NCBI RefSeq assembly: GCF_000485595.1
Contig: NW_014577261.1
Coordinates: forward strand, 307,080 to 332,288
Direction: 5' to 3'
From: Priapulus caudatus
Taxonomy: Eukaryota; Priapulida; Priapulimorpha; Priapulimorphida; Priapulidae
DNA length: 25,209 nucleotides
Positions 1 to 11,624 of this stretch are shown piece by piece. The notes under the pieces were generated by a model that was given only the letters and a program-made list of their open reading frames with translations, had not been told where the DNA came from and did not search any database. Position numbers and translations under genes: made by a program. Every line of letters begins with the position of its first letter. Position 1 is the first letter of the stretch.

Positions 1-153
1 CTAATTGAAATCCGTAAATTTGGTATGCTGGCGACAACTTTGTCTAAAAATTTATTGCCACAAAATAAACATCGTGAGTTTTTTTTTCGGTTCGGTGAGC
101 AGGTCAACATGTTGCTACAGGATGTTGAGCATCGATTGTTTGTTCCGCGGTAA
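1..153 (+). CDS. Possible C-terminal fragment of an upstream protein, unrecognised
   Basis: Frame 1 is open from the first base to a TAA at 151-153, about 50 codons. The fragment is hydrophilic and helix-like, with a segment reading EFFFRFGEQVNMLLQDVEH and ending LFVPR. I do not recognise the family. A 50-codon open frame occurs by chance fairly often, so this is weak evidence. It could also be an exon whose apparent stop overlaps a splice donor (CCGCG/gtaaat), which would link it to the downstream gene, but the phase does not join the exon at 1430 productively. Confidence 0.3.
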   Translation, partial: LIEIRKFGMLATTLSKNLLPQNKHREFFFRFGEQVNMLLQDVEHRLFVPR

Positions 154-1429
154 ATTGTTTGCCTAGTGTTATTATTTGCCTAGTTGCCAATATTATATGT
201 TTGCTTGTAATCTCAAAACTTCGTATCTTCATTTATTCCCGAATCGCCAATAGTAAAAGCCATATACGTACGGAATGCGCACCTCAGACTACAAGGATCG
301 AAATCACTGAGGCCGAGCATAATACGTGCGAAAGTGGCGGTGCACTTATAAATTCTGTATGACACCGCCTCGCGCGGTTACGGCCGGTTTGACGGCCGGC
401 TATAGCCGTTGAAAGACTGTCAACACGATTATATCTTAGACCGCGGGATTTCAATTGATTATTTGCTTAGTAATCCAGCAGTGATATTGGATCAAACTAA
501 TACGGCGGTTTGGCTATAAGGTAATGTTACTTATTAACTACACAAGGTGCAGTTCACTGTAGCATTCGTTAAAATTGCATAATCAATGGTCGAATTATGC
601 CTTTAAGTTCAAATAATAGTATCTAAATTAAACACTTACTTCTTTAACAAAATACAAATCCATAGTGCGCCCAAACTACAGAGAACAGCTTTGCGCTACC
701 TCACTCAACATACTGCCAGTTTCAAGCTGAACACGAACTTGCTACAACTAACTGGCTTCTAACACACACACGTGGCGTCTAGCGAATTGCCACGTTAACA
801 AATCTAAACAAACCTGTGTCTAGACCGCGCTACTGTAAAACGAAAAATATCACTACATAGGTTGGTTTAACCATCCAGTAGGTGACGCCTGCACCACAGA
901 AACAAACTAGCTTAACAAACCCTGCTGTTCGTGAACAATATGGTTACGTCGATCTGTCACTTTTGACATTTACTAAAATTTGAGATAATATTCATCGCAA
1001 TGACTCACATCCAGCATCATCACTTGGGTGGTACAGTACAGTAGAGGTACTCAAGTCACATAAGCTGTGCAGCATAAATCAATTTCATCATGTATGCACT
1101 ACGTAATTATTTCGCTGTGGCTATATGCCCAGCAGCCGGGCCGGTCTTCGATTTCCTAAATGCCTGGCAGTTCCTAACCCTAACCCTTGTTTACTTGAGA
1201 TAACGCAAATAAAGATTTATAATGTTTTTCTTTGTTGTTTTTTCGGGCCACCAGATTTCATTTTCGGGCCACCAAAAATTGAAAATCAATGATTTTGGTG
1301 GCCCGATCGGGCCACTGAAAAAAAAAGTTAGTGTCGAGCCTTGTGTTATGTCATGTACAGTCTCTATTTATATTGTTCTATGTGTATTGTAATGGTTAGT
1401 ATCTTTATTTGTAATATTTATTTTTACAG
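154..1429. other. Upstream region of the PX-SH3-SH2 gene; no exon recognised
   Basis: No coding exon could be supported. A GC-rich patch at 364-410 (repeated GGCCGG and CGCG) is the best promoter-like stretch, but no core promoter motif is clear. A short foldback based on CGGGCCACC lies at 1244-1315, and two telomere-like CCTAAC units lie near 1175. The missing start codon of the adaptor gene may lie here or further left. An ATG at 1391 followed by gttagt would need an intron of only 36 bases, so it was not called. Confidence 0.4.
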
Positions 1430-1549
1430 ATCGAAGAAAAAGAAGCTATTCAGCTTATATATCTGTTCAAGGCAGGACGCAAAGTTTTGGTTCCCTTTTT
1501 CGACTGTTCACATATAGATGTAGAAATTGATACCAACACCTCTGTGTGG
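1430..1549 (+). CDS. Adaptor exon 1 (visible): start of PX domain
   Basis: A strong acceptor (TTTTTACAG) is followed by 40 open codons and then donor TGG/gtattg, phase 0 at both ends. The segment HIDVEIDTNTSVW fits the first PX strand; SH3PXD2 proteins have a DVE motif here, eight or nine residues before the VY that opens the next exon. The 27 residues before it match nothing I know. There is no methionine in the exon, so translation must start upstream. Confidence 0.6.
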
Positions 1550-4500
1550 GTATTGTTTATGAGATTGGTGAATGTATAATTGCGATCAATTGATCTGATC
1601 TTTCCAAACCATTGTAAGTTGCTGAATGCAACAATAACATTACGTGAGTGTTAATGGCATTCAAACGGGTGAATTGACCCATGATTTCAATCTCAACCTC
1701 CTGCAATAAGTGACCGGTAACATATGATATCTGTAATATATGACATGTACAATCTACACAGGTTTTGACATCTCGCCCCAGAGTTACGTGACTGACAGCA
1801 CATGACATATACTTGCCATGTTTTGTCTACTCATCGAATACTTGTTTGCACAGGTGGACTTGTCAAAGATTATTACAAGAACTTTGTGGTAGAGCTGACG
1901 TCTGAGCCTCGGTTAATTATGTTTTCTTAAGCACTGCTTTCTAAGGTCAGGGTTTGCAGCTACGGAAGCTAAAATCTTATTTGTCTAAGTTCATGAAAGA
2001 ACTGTAACATTGACCCGATGTTACTTATCTGCCTGTATGCTATATTAAGCATGCTTATATGTGTAGAGAGATGACCCACTTAATGTTGCGCCAATCTGGG
2101 GGACCTATATATAGCTTCTTCCTGTAAAATTTGCGACTGAAGACTATAGGCCTATATCATCAGTCCGAGCTAATAATGACAAATTTGTTATTTAATGACA
2201 AAACAAATTGTTATTTAATGACAAAATTTGTCATTATTAGCTCCTGGTATCATGTAATTAGTAATATAGTTGCAACCTTCCACACTTACTTATGCGTTGA
2301 AAAACAACAAAAAGCACAGTGCTGGTAAAAAGCACAGTGCATACGCTGGAAACACATTCGTGTACAAATAGATTAGTTAACTAGTGCCCTGTATTGCTAT
2401 GGCATGCACAAAGAGTAATGATTAGTCATATGTTTAAACTGGCATTACATAATTTGTCTACATGAGTAATGTCACTGCCACGCATCCACACGTGTCTGAA
2501 TCATATTAGTTTTCTATTTGTGTGAACATCTCTCAGAAGTGTCACATTATTCACAGGATGCAGTTCTGTACATACGGCGAGTACATGCTTCCGCATTTCA
2601 AGGCAGCGCAAGCTCAAAGCCACATGCTGCTGGTTTGACTTGTATTTGCCCTAGCCTTCAGCAGGTCGTTGTTTTTTGACAGGAGTTTTTTTTGTGGTTT
2701 CCTCTGTAGGTCTATGCAGTGAGAGTGCAGTGGGCAGGAACCAGAAAGACTCTCCTGTTTCGTACCTATGGAGCCTTCTTCGACTTGCATGTATGATTAA
2801 TGTTGTAATTGCACTGGTTCCAGTTGCTATGCTTGATTGCTTGTATATGTGTGGGAAGTTGAGCTTACAAGTGCACAGTAGCTTAGCTCTTCATTTCTGT
2901 TTTCGTTATCACTGTGATGTAAGCTTAGATGCTTTTAGTTTGCTGGCAAAGATTTGTGATCACAATTTTTAGCTCATCTGACGAAGTCAGATGCAGCTTG
3001 TAGAATCGCATGATCGTCCGTGCGTTCGTCCGTCCGTCCGTGCGTTCGTCCGTCCGTCCGTCCGTTCGTCCGTCCGTGCGTTCGTCTACAGTTGGGCACA
3101 AATCTAAACGGCTCGACGTACGGATTCGAAAGTCGGGACGTGGGGGGGTAATCCGAAAACGAGTTGGGATGTCGAAGCTGGGGGTCAAAGGTCAAAGGTC
3201 AAGAGGTGTAAAAAAAGGGGGAACATTCCCTCCTTAACTTAAGGTATAGGGAGGAAATGCAGAATTGCGGCACAAATCTAAACGGCTCGACCTAGGCTCG
3301 TGATAGTCGGTGTACAGCATCATGGTAGGAAAAGCCATCCCTGTGCCGAAATTGGAGGTCACAGGTCAAAGGTCAATGGGCACAGGGCAGATTTTAGACA
3401 TTTTCTGAGGACATGGTCTGACGGAGCGATTGAAAAACTTTTTTGTTTCAGCAGTGACCTAGCATTTTTATGGCTTTATTGAAAGGACCATGAAATGTAC
3501 TTTCTGCTGACATGCGAAGAGTAAGTGTCGGATAACCTTTTGACCCTCAAGAGGCGGGTTAAACATGGATTTGTTTACTGTTACTGTTAGAAAGAATTTT
3601 ACTGCCAGGTTTGCTAGTAGAATCTATACATGCCTGGATGTATGAGGCTACAATGTCACAGTGAAATTTCAAAAGCTAAATTTGGTTGAAGAAGGTTTAT
3701 GCTCCTTAAATCGTATAATTTCTATGGCATTCTGTACTGTCAGTGTGTTACATGTAGCGTATGCCACTGCCAGTGGCCACTGCCAGTGCATGTGGTGGTG
3801 GTACTGTGTAGTTTTTGCCTGCGTTAATTAGTTACAGGTGGCAGCTCTCTATTTTAGCCTGTAGGCTTGCGTAGGTAAATGGATGAGTGCTTACCTATTC
3901 TGTCTTGCAAATAGTTGTTGCTACTACGTATGATGGGAGCTTCCATCTTTAATCTGAAGACACTTAAACGTACGCGCCATCTCGTGGCAACTTTCATAAC
4001 GATCCCAACGAACATTCCTTTGAGAAGGTTCCTGATACCATCCCTGTGCCTTCCACTGTTTCGGCGTGTATGTGAACACATTTGGGACTAACAGGGTTTA
4101 CTAGAATCCCACCACTCCACCACAGAGTCACCGCAGTAGACGTTAGATGAGCGCTGTCGCTCCGCGGCACTTGTCTGTTTAAATATTTGACAAAATTGTA
4201 CCTCAATATATACGAGAGCAATTATAGAATATCTCAGCCAGTGTGCAAAAGAAGGATGGAAATTGGAATACAAAAGTATTTTGTAATATAAAAATATCTT
4301 CTACATCACATTATAGCAGATTAACATTGTGATATCTATCACCTAAACTAAAGTTATTTGCAACTAAAGAAAACTATAATTTCGCGTGCTATCATGCAAA
4401 GCAAATTTATTTTAAGCCTTGTCATTTCTTGAACATTTTAGGCCAAATTAAGGGAAGCATTAGATGGAAAATCTGATGTCATTATTCCAACGCTACCTGG

Positions 4501-7500
4501 TGAGTAGGAACCTGATTACATAGACCGATGCAAAAGTAGGTTACTCTCACAATGTTAACGGCGAAGTGTTGCCGTTGCCAATAAACTACGTACATTGTGG
4601 GACTGCATTCATCCTACCTTGCTGCCAGCTCCATGTGCTGCTTATCTCCGTAATACCTCTAATTGTGTTCTCCTCAGATTTGTGTTGGATCAGTAGACAG
4701 CGAAAATTTGGCAGCTTTAATGTATGGTATCGATGCAGTAGGCAGTAAAGTGGGGTGGGGCCCGGCGGGTGGGAGGTAAGTGTTCAATGTGGCAGGTGGC
4801 AGTGATGTGTGAATAGAAACTCACAGGTGCAATACAGTGACGTTCAGTAGAGCTGGGCAATCATACACAGTCACGCTCTGTGTGCAAACACGTGTGCACT
4901 TCACCTACGAAGAGGCTTTTCAATCGGTTCAAAAGAAGAACAATGAGAACCAGCACATGCTCAGACCTCGGTGAATTCAAGGGATTTGACGAATCGGCAA
5001 TAGGCCACATAGTAAATGAACTCCATCGCTTCGAAAGTTATCAACCTCTGCTCAGAACGCGGGTGCTTCTGTGACAGCATGGCATTAGGGATCAGAGATG
5101 GTGACGGGTTTAACTGCAGCCACTTTCCTGGGGGCAGGAATGTTCCGGCATTTTTCATGCTGTTATCCCGCATCTCGGCGGGACAACCGCTGCTACGTCA
5201 CCGTCGCCGGTCTGCAGGCGCGACTAAAAGTAAAATCCCTCGTTGTTCAAGCGCACAGAGAAAGCATTGATCTGTGCACTTGCGGGTAGGTAACCTGCCC
5301 CCCCCCACCCTGTGGCAAATGTCAACACGCCGGTGGCCCTTGAGTGTAAGCGGAATAGTCAGCATCCTCTCACACTTCCTCTCTGTTCTCCTGCCTCGCT
5401 GTTTATGTTCTGATTACCAGGCAGAAAGTGCAGCGTTTAGTAGTCGCGACTGATTACGGCAAATCACTGCGAATTGTTGCTCGGGGTTTATTGGCACGGC
5501 TGGTTTTGGGTAGGGGGGTTATTGCGCGAGCATTGAGTAGGGCTGGAGGGGTAGCATGCGTGTCGTGGCTATCGGTGTGCGAAAACGACAAACCTACTGC
5601 GCTGTGACGTGAATTACGTGTACTGTTCCCCACGTAGCATTGTGATACGTACAGACGAGTGGAACTCTTGTGAGTAGTGTGGGAACGATAGTGATACATG
5701 CGTTCGTTGTACCGTGCATTGAGAGTGTTGTAATTTGACTGCAAATTGAGACACTTAATCAGACACATTCATGTTTGATTCACATCTATACTATGGTTGA
5801 TTAGTGCTGGAATATCACTCGCTCTAGAGTAAGGTGTATGATCACAGGCAATGCTAAAGTGAGCTTGCTGCTAAAAGCACATGCAAAGGAGAGTGGTGAA
5901 GCTACTCGGGTGTCGTACTAACAACTGTACATCTGTCGGCGCTCACGTGCACGTGTGTGTGTTGTGTTGTAGAGGTATGCTTCATGGAGCAGGCACGGTG
6001 GCTCTCGGAAGAAGCCATAGCCACGCAGCTTCTTACTGCCGTTCGACAGTTCTGTAAGGTACGTGTGAGTGTCGCGCCCATGCTATCGAGAGTAAAATTG
6101 CAAGATTTACAATGCTAATGAGGATTTGTGCAGATAACTTCTGGCGCCAGCTACACGGTGCGCCACCACGCACCCGCATTGTTGTATTCCTGGCCCACAT
6201 TCAAACTAAATATTTACTCTTTCTGCGTAAGCTTGCCCGGGTCTTGCCACACAAACGTACGTGGGTAGATCACACAAAACGCAGGCCAGCGTGGCACCTT
6301 TCTAGGATGACCTTACTCGGACTCGTGCAACCACACTCGTAATGTGTGTCTAACGTGTATTGGATTATGCTCGTCGACGTGCGTTTACCACAAGCAAGAG
6401 ATGGTCAAAGTGCATGCTAGGGGCTACGACCTTGTGCAGCCCTTATTGGCGGCCAACGATAGAGGCTGTGACCGCCGTGCTCTCGCGTTAACGTCTGCCG
6501 CATGCTGCGAATTCTCGTAGGAGTTTTTTTTTAAATAATTTCTTTATTTCCAGGTATGTTACAAACATGTTACAGCCATTGCAATACATACTTGTACATA
6601 TATATTTAACTTATATACAATTTGATATGTAGGTATACTTTGATGTACACAATTCTTGTAGGAGTTGCCGAAGCTGCCGGCGGAGGTGCTGGCGAGAGAT
6701 GATATGAGGTGCTTCTTCAGGAGTTGGAGCTCGGACCCGGGGAATGGCGATCGCAGCGACGGCAGGTGAGACGGCTGAGGCATGTTGTCTGGTCAAGCTG
6801 AGTCTTAACATGAGATTTTTTTCGTGGTCCTTATTTCTAGGCACTGCGTATGTGAAACTTGTATTTTTGCCACATTTCTCTCGACGGTCTATGAGAAAAG
6901 ATTAACGGTAAGACTGATGTTAAGACTGATTTTGTTTCTGTGAACAGGCCCTAGGTCTTAACAAACGCCTACACCCGATCTGTTTACAGTCATACTGTAT
7001 TAGTGGGCACCCCTATAGAATCGTCGACTGTCATCACCGATTCCCACAGATGCAATGGGATGAGTGCATCTGTGGTTATATACCTATCGAAGTTTCTGCG
7101 TTATGTTGACATGTTTGAGATGACACCTGTGCGTGATTGCAGTACGTCAAGTGGCGCCACCTGCATGGCACCATCCTCTATGCTCGGCAGTGCATCGGCT
7201 GTGCGTTCAGCGCTCTCTGGTGTTGACGGGAGTGGCGACGACGCATCGCAGCCGCCTCCTGTGCCGCCTCACTGCGCCACCCCCGCCGTGCCGGCAAGGA
7301 TGGCAAGCCGGCGCGTGTCCGCAAACCAAGCGAACATCTCTGCGCCGTCGTTGCCCTCGAGCGATGATTCGTTGCTGGGGTTAAGCATGCAGCTCGGTGG
7401 TGGCAGCGCGGATGGAGAGAGCGATGGTGTTGCACAGTATCGAGCCATCGCCGATTACTGTGCCACCGGGACGGACTTGCTGCTTAGCAAGGGGGCGTTA

Positions 7501-10500
7501 GTACATTGTGTCGAGGCTAATTGTTCTGGTGAGAAGCTAGTATTAATAGGTATAGTTGTAGTCATAGTCATAGCCAGTCATAGTTATAGCTATAGTAAGT
7601 TATAGTTATAATTTATAGTTTATAGTCAAAGTTATAGTTATAATTATAGTTATAGTTACAGTTACAAGAGCAATCGGAGATAGTAAACCTCCACCACAGC
7701 GTAACAGTTCCCCCATCTTGCTGGTACACCAGAGTTTGATGGAATTTTAAGTTTTGATTTTGTTTTTAGGAAGTGTTGGGTTCATTTTGAGTTTCTGGTA
7801 GTTTTGCTTGCTGGAAGCTTTAGTTCAGTTTTTGGCAGTCGGATTCAGTTTCACACTCCGTCCGAAGTCTTCCCCACAAAAAAAATCCTCGATCCAGATC
7901 TGGATCCGGATCACCACCTTTTATCTAATTGATTGGTTCTTGGCCCAAGACCAACCCATCCAAAAAACTTAATCAAAATCCGTCCGTAGCTTTTTGAGAT
8001 ATCCTGTTGACAGACAAACAAACCAACAAACAAACCAACTAGCAGGGGCAAAAACATAACCTCCTTGGCGGAGGTAATGAACAAACTAACAGGGGCGAAA
8101 ACATAACCTCCTTAGCGGAGGTAATAACCTTCATAGCTATAGTCATGGTTATAGTTATAGTTATGATCAGAATTAATGTATGAGCATGTTTACGACAATA
8201 GAACGATTACAGGAAAATTGTAAGTCGACTAGTAGGAAATCTTGTAGTGATCACGATAAGTGATAATCCTTGGGTGAGCAAGCTTTGCGGCAGTAATTAC
8301 GTTTGTCATAGATGTGCAAGTGTGTCTGACTGAATCGTTGCTGTTGGGGACAGGTTGGTGGTTGGTTTCATCGGCTGGGAAGCAGGGTTGGGTGCCCGGC
8401 ACATTCCTAGAACCTGTAGCTTCACAGAGCCAGCATGCTTCACCAGTGGATGACGCTGAAACACCAGAAGTCGGTACGTTATGCTATCGTCAAATTCAGC
8501 GCTGTCCTTGTTTATTGATGACAGCATGTTCTGTAAGGTGAATGTTTGCATTTGTTGGATCTATTGCATAGTAAAGGATTGTATGGTATTGCTTGCTGGT
8601 TATTTTGGTTATAGGCAATTGTATTTCGTAAATATTCTGGCTGTAACCAATGCTATCGGGTAAGGATTTTCGTTGTACCCATGTGGTATTTGAGAAAGGT
8701 GTTGGTTGCAGCCTGTGGTATAAGGTAGAAGATTTAGGTTGTATGACGTCATGTTATTAGGTGAAGGTTTGGCTTGGATTCTCTACTGAGGTATAACGAT
8801 CAGGCTTGTATCCTGCAGTGAGGTGTGTGTCGCTGTGCGCGTGTGAGGCACACGACCAGGATGAGGTTTCGTACGAGCAGGGGCAGCACATAGACGTGAT
8901 CAAGGTCGACAGCTCAGGATGGTGGACCGTCAGGTAGAAGCTTGCTATGCACCACCATTCCCCACTACAGCTTTCCTTCATGTTAAACCTATACTCGCTA
9001 CTATAACGTAGTCCTGGACTAGATTCAGGGGAAGCTCGTCCACTTATTTCTCATCCACTTCATCACACCCCTTTTTAGATTAATCACCATTCATCATTCA
9101 CGATCCATTCACCCCTATGAGCATATATCACTCACTGCTGTTGAACTATAAAGTTTGCGACGAACAGTCGTAGTTAATATTTTCTGTGCTGAAAGCTTGG
9201 CATTGCCTAATCGCATTATCTGATCATGACGACTGTCTGTGTACCAGAGTGGACGGCAAAGTGGGTGTTACACCGGCCATCAATCTACAGCCGCTAGACG
9301 TGGAGCACAACAAGTTCAGCACTCTATTGAATCTTCAGCTGCAACATGCGTTGTTCCACGGGAGACCGGCTCCCCCGCGACCTGGCAAGCCGACTGACAG
9401 GTTGGATGGCTGTGTGGGCATAGACGTATTATCGTGGGAGGATACGTTGGCATGTGGGAGGATATTATTAAGTTCTACTGGCAACGCATACATAAGCTCT
9501 TTAAAGTAGAGCTGATTACGTGCGGAAGCAAAATTCTCAGCGCCACAGGAAAATTAAATTTCTACATTAGCCTGGTCATTGTCGCGTATTCCGGCAATCT
9601 CACATTCGCAAAAGCATACAAAATGTCTGTTTTTAAATGGAAATTTGATTTACACGTAGCCGTAGCAACATATTCAGCAGCAGAAGCAGCAGCAGCAGCT
9701 AATAACACCACTAGCATCAGCAGCAGCAGCAGCAGCAGTAGTACAAGCAGTGGTAGCAATTCGTAAGTGTACGTCACTTGTTATTATGGTTATGTATATG
9801 TTTGCCTGCAGCACGAATAACTCTCCAGCCACAGAAGAGGTGAAGGAGATGACTGGTGGAAGGTCCAAACTTAATTACGTCCAACTTGACTTGGCAGCTC
9901 CAAAGACACTACCTGGGTGAGCCTTGTGTGTTTATTCTGAGCTGTGCAAGCCGTCACCAGTGTTAGAGCTTTAAAATAAAAACCACTCGCCAAACTGGGC
10001 GAGTGAGTCAATAAGTTAACTCGCCCAAACGAAATCTGTACTCGCCCAAATTTTAAAACAAAAATGCTTGTCAAACAATAATGAAAAACACAAAAACACC
10101 ATTGATTTAACTACACATGTAATTCATAGATCACATTTCTCAAAAACTCAAGGCACAACTCTGAAAGTTCGTGTTTTCATTTTCATTTAATTTACTTTTA
10201 TTCTCGGGCTGCTTTGCTCTATCAATGAAACGCCACGTTACGCCAATTTTATTGACTTCTTAACACCAAGGCGAGCCAGTAGTAGCGCAGTCGCTACCCT
10301 ACCCACGATGCGTACAGGGCAAGAAATTAGCCAAAATGTGAACAGGCCCACCCAAAATTTTAGCAGGCCCTTGGACAAATTGAACAGGCTCTTACAAGTT
10401 TGAACAGGCCCTTAATTGTGTTCAATTTATTCCATGATTAATAAAAGTATTAGCTTAAGCATACCAGGCTTGTCACAAGTTTTTAATGTAGCAGGGTAAA

Positions 10501-11591
10501 CCAAGAAAGTAAACGACTGTCTGCTGCCACAGGCTGCACCCGAACAGCAAAGCTGCAAGGGGGTTGGTTCAGGAAGTGGACCCTGATAAGGGGGGACAGC
10601 CCTCCCCCAGAATTTTTTTTTTAATTACACCTCTTAGATGCATTTTCCTGCACTNNNNNNNNNNNNNNNNNNNNNNNNNNNNNNNNNNNNNNNNNNNNNN
10701 NNNNNNNNNNNNNNNNNNNNNNNNNNNNNNNNNNNNNNNNNNNNNNNNNNNNNNNNNNNNNNNNNNNNNNNNNNNNNNNNNNNNNNNNNNNNNNNNNNNN
10801 NNNNNNNNNNNNNNNNNNNNNNNNNNNNNNNNNNNNNNNNNNNNNNNNNNNNNNNNNNNNNNNNNNNNNNNNNNNNNNNNNNNNNNNNNNNNNNNNNNNN
10901 NNNNNNNNNNNNNNNNNNNNNNNNNNNNNNNNNNNNNNNNNNNNNNNNNNNNNNNNNNNNNNNNNNNNNNNNNNNNNNNNNNNNNNNNNNNNNNNNNNNN
11001 NNNNNNNNNNNNNNNNNNNNNNNNNNNNNNNNNNNNNNNNNNNNNNNNNNNNNNNNNNNNNNNNNNNNNNNNNNNNNNNNNNNNNNNNNNNNNNNNNNNN
11101 NNNNNNNNNNNNNNNNNNNNNNNNNNNNNNNNNNNNNNNNNNNNNNNNNNNNNNNNNNNNNNNNNNNNNNNNNNNNNNNNNNNNNNNNNNNNNNNNNNNN
11201 NNNNNNNNNGCACGTACACGTGCGTGCGTGGGCACGTACACGTGCGTGCGTGGGCACGTACACGTGTGTGCGTGCGTGTGTGCGCGCATGTGCAGGTACA
11301 CGGTCGTGCGTGCGTGAGTGTGCACGTCGAGGGATAGCCGCCCTTTACAATCGCTGCAACTGTATTTCATCAATGTTTGGATATATAACGTAAGGAACCA
11401 ACATTTGATTAAAGTTTTAGACAATTATTTTTACTCGCCAACATGGGCGAGTCAGCTTTAGCTTTTACGGCGAAATCAGAATGTACATTTTAATCGTGGA
11501 CGTAACTGATACAGTAGCGCGCCGCGTGGTAGTTATTTGTTGATAAACAATTTAGTATAACTGACTCTCTCCCTCTCTCTCCTCTCGCTCG

Positions 11592-11624
<33 letters not shown>

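Larger units (their letters stand above)
2791..4441. other. Intron 2, with dispersed and tandem repeats
   Basis: A repeat-rich stretch starts near 2971 with a (CGTC)n microsatellite at 3017-3088, followed by a 174-bp tandem duplication (3095-3205 and 3269-3380) with AGGTCA arrays. The rest, 3400-4440, has no recognised gene. At 4147-4180 there is a short match to 11805-11835 (the GCGGCACTTGT end), so a second dispersed repeat ends here. Confidence 0.6.
7529..8353. other. Intron 6, with TATAGT array and dispersed repeat
   Basis: A degenerate ATAGTT array (7550-7672 and again 8134-8168) brackets a dispersed repeat (about 7680-8130). The repeat contains a GATCCAGATCTGGATC palindrome, a degenerate CAAACAAACC run, and twice the motif ACATAACCTCCTT-GGCGGAGG. 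Confidence 0.7.
9959..11465. repeat. ACTCGCC-family dispersed repeat, copy 1 (interrupted)
   Basis: Left part 9959-10273 and right part 11331-11465 are near-identical to 23535-23832 and 23988-24123. Both ends carry small palindromes of the type ACTCGCC-GGGCGAGT. The middle differs between copies. This copy also has an extra 21-base segment between two ACTCGCCCAAA words. I cannot assign a transposon superfamily. Confidence 0.8.

Noticed and set aside
1170-1190. Telomeric repeat
   Set aside because: Only about two CCTAAC units; too short to mean anything.
3010-3237. Coding ORF over the CGTC array
   Set aside because: Low-complexity Arg/Ser/Val output in all frames, caused by the microsatellite.
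5016-5289. Overlapping ORFs in intron 3 as an extra exon
   Set aside because: Exons 3 and 4 join in phase and continue the PX fold directly; the translated sequence matches no family.
5454-5768. 104-codon minus-strand ORF
   Set aside because: No family similarity, intronic position, and no splice or promoter support.
7003-7142. ATG at 7003 as the start of a separate gene
   Set aside because: The coding signal begins at the acceptor 7135-7142, and the upstream exons match the PX domain; the ATG part is intron.
10531-10580. Extra exon after CTGCCACAG in intron 10
   Set aside because: It has an acceptor-like site but is part of repeat sequence, and exons 10 and 11 already join in phase 2.
10564-11424. 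Long open frames on both strands
   Set aside because: They run through 555 Ns and carry no information.
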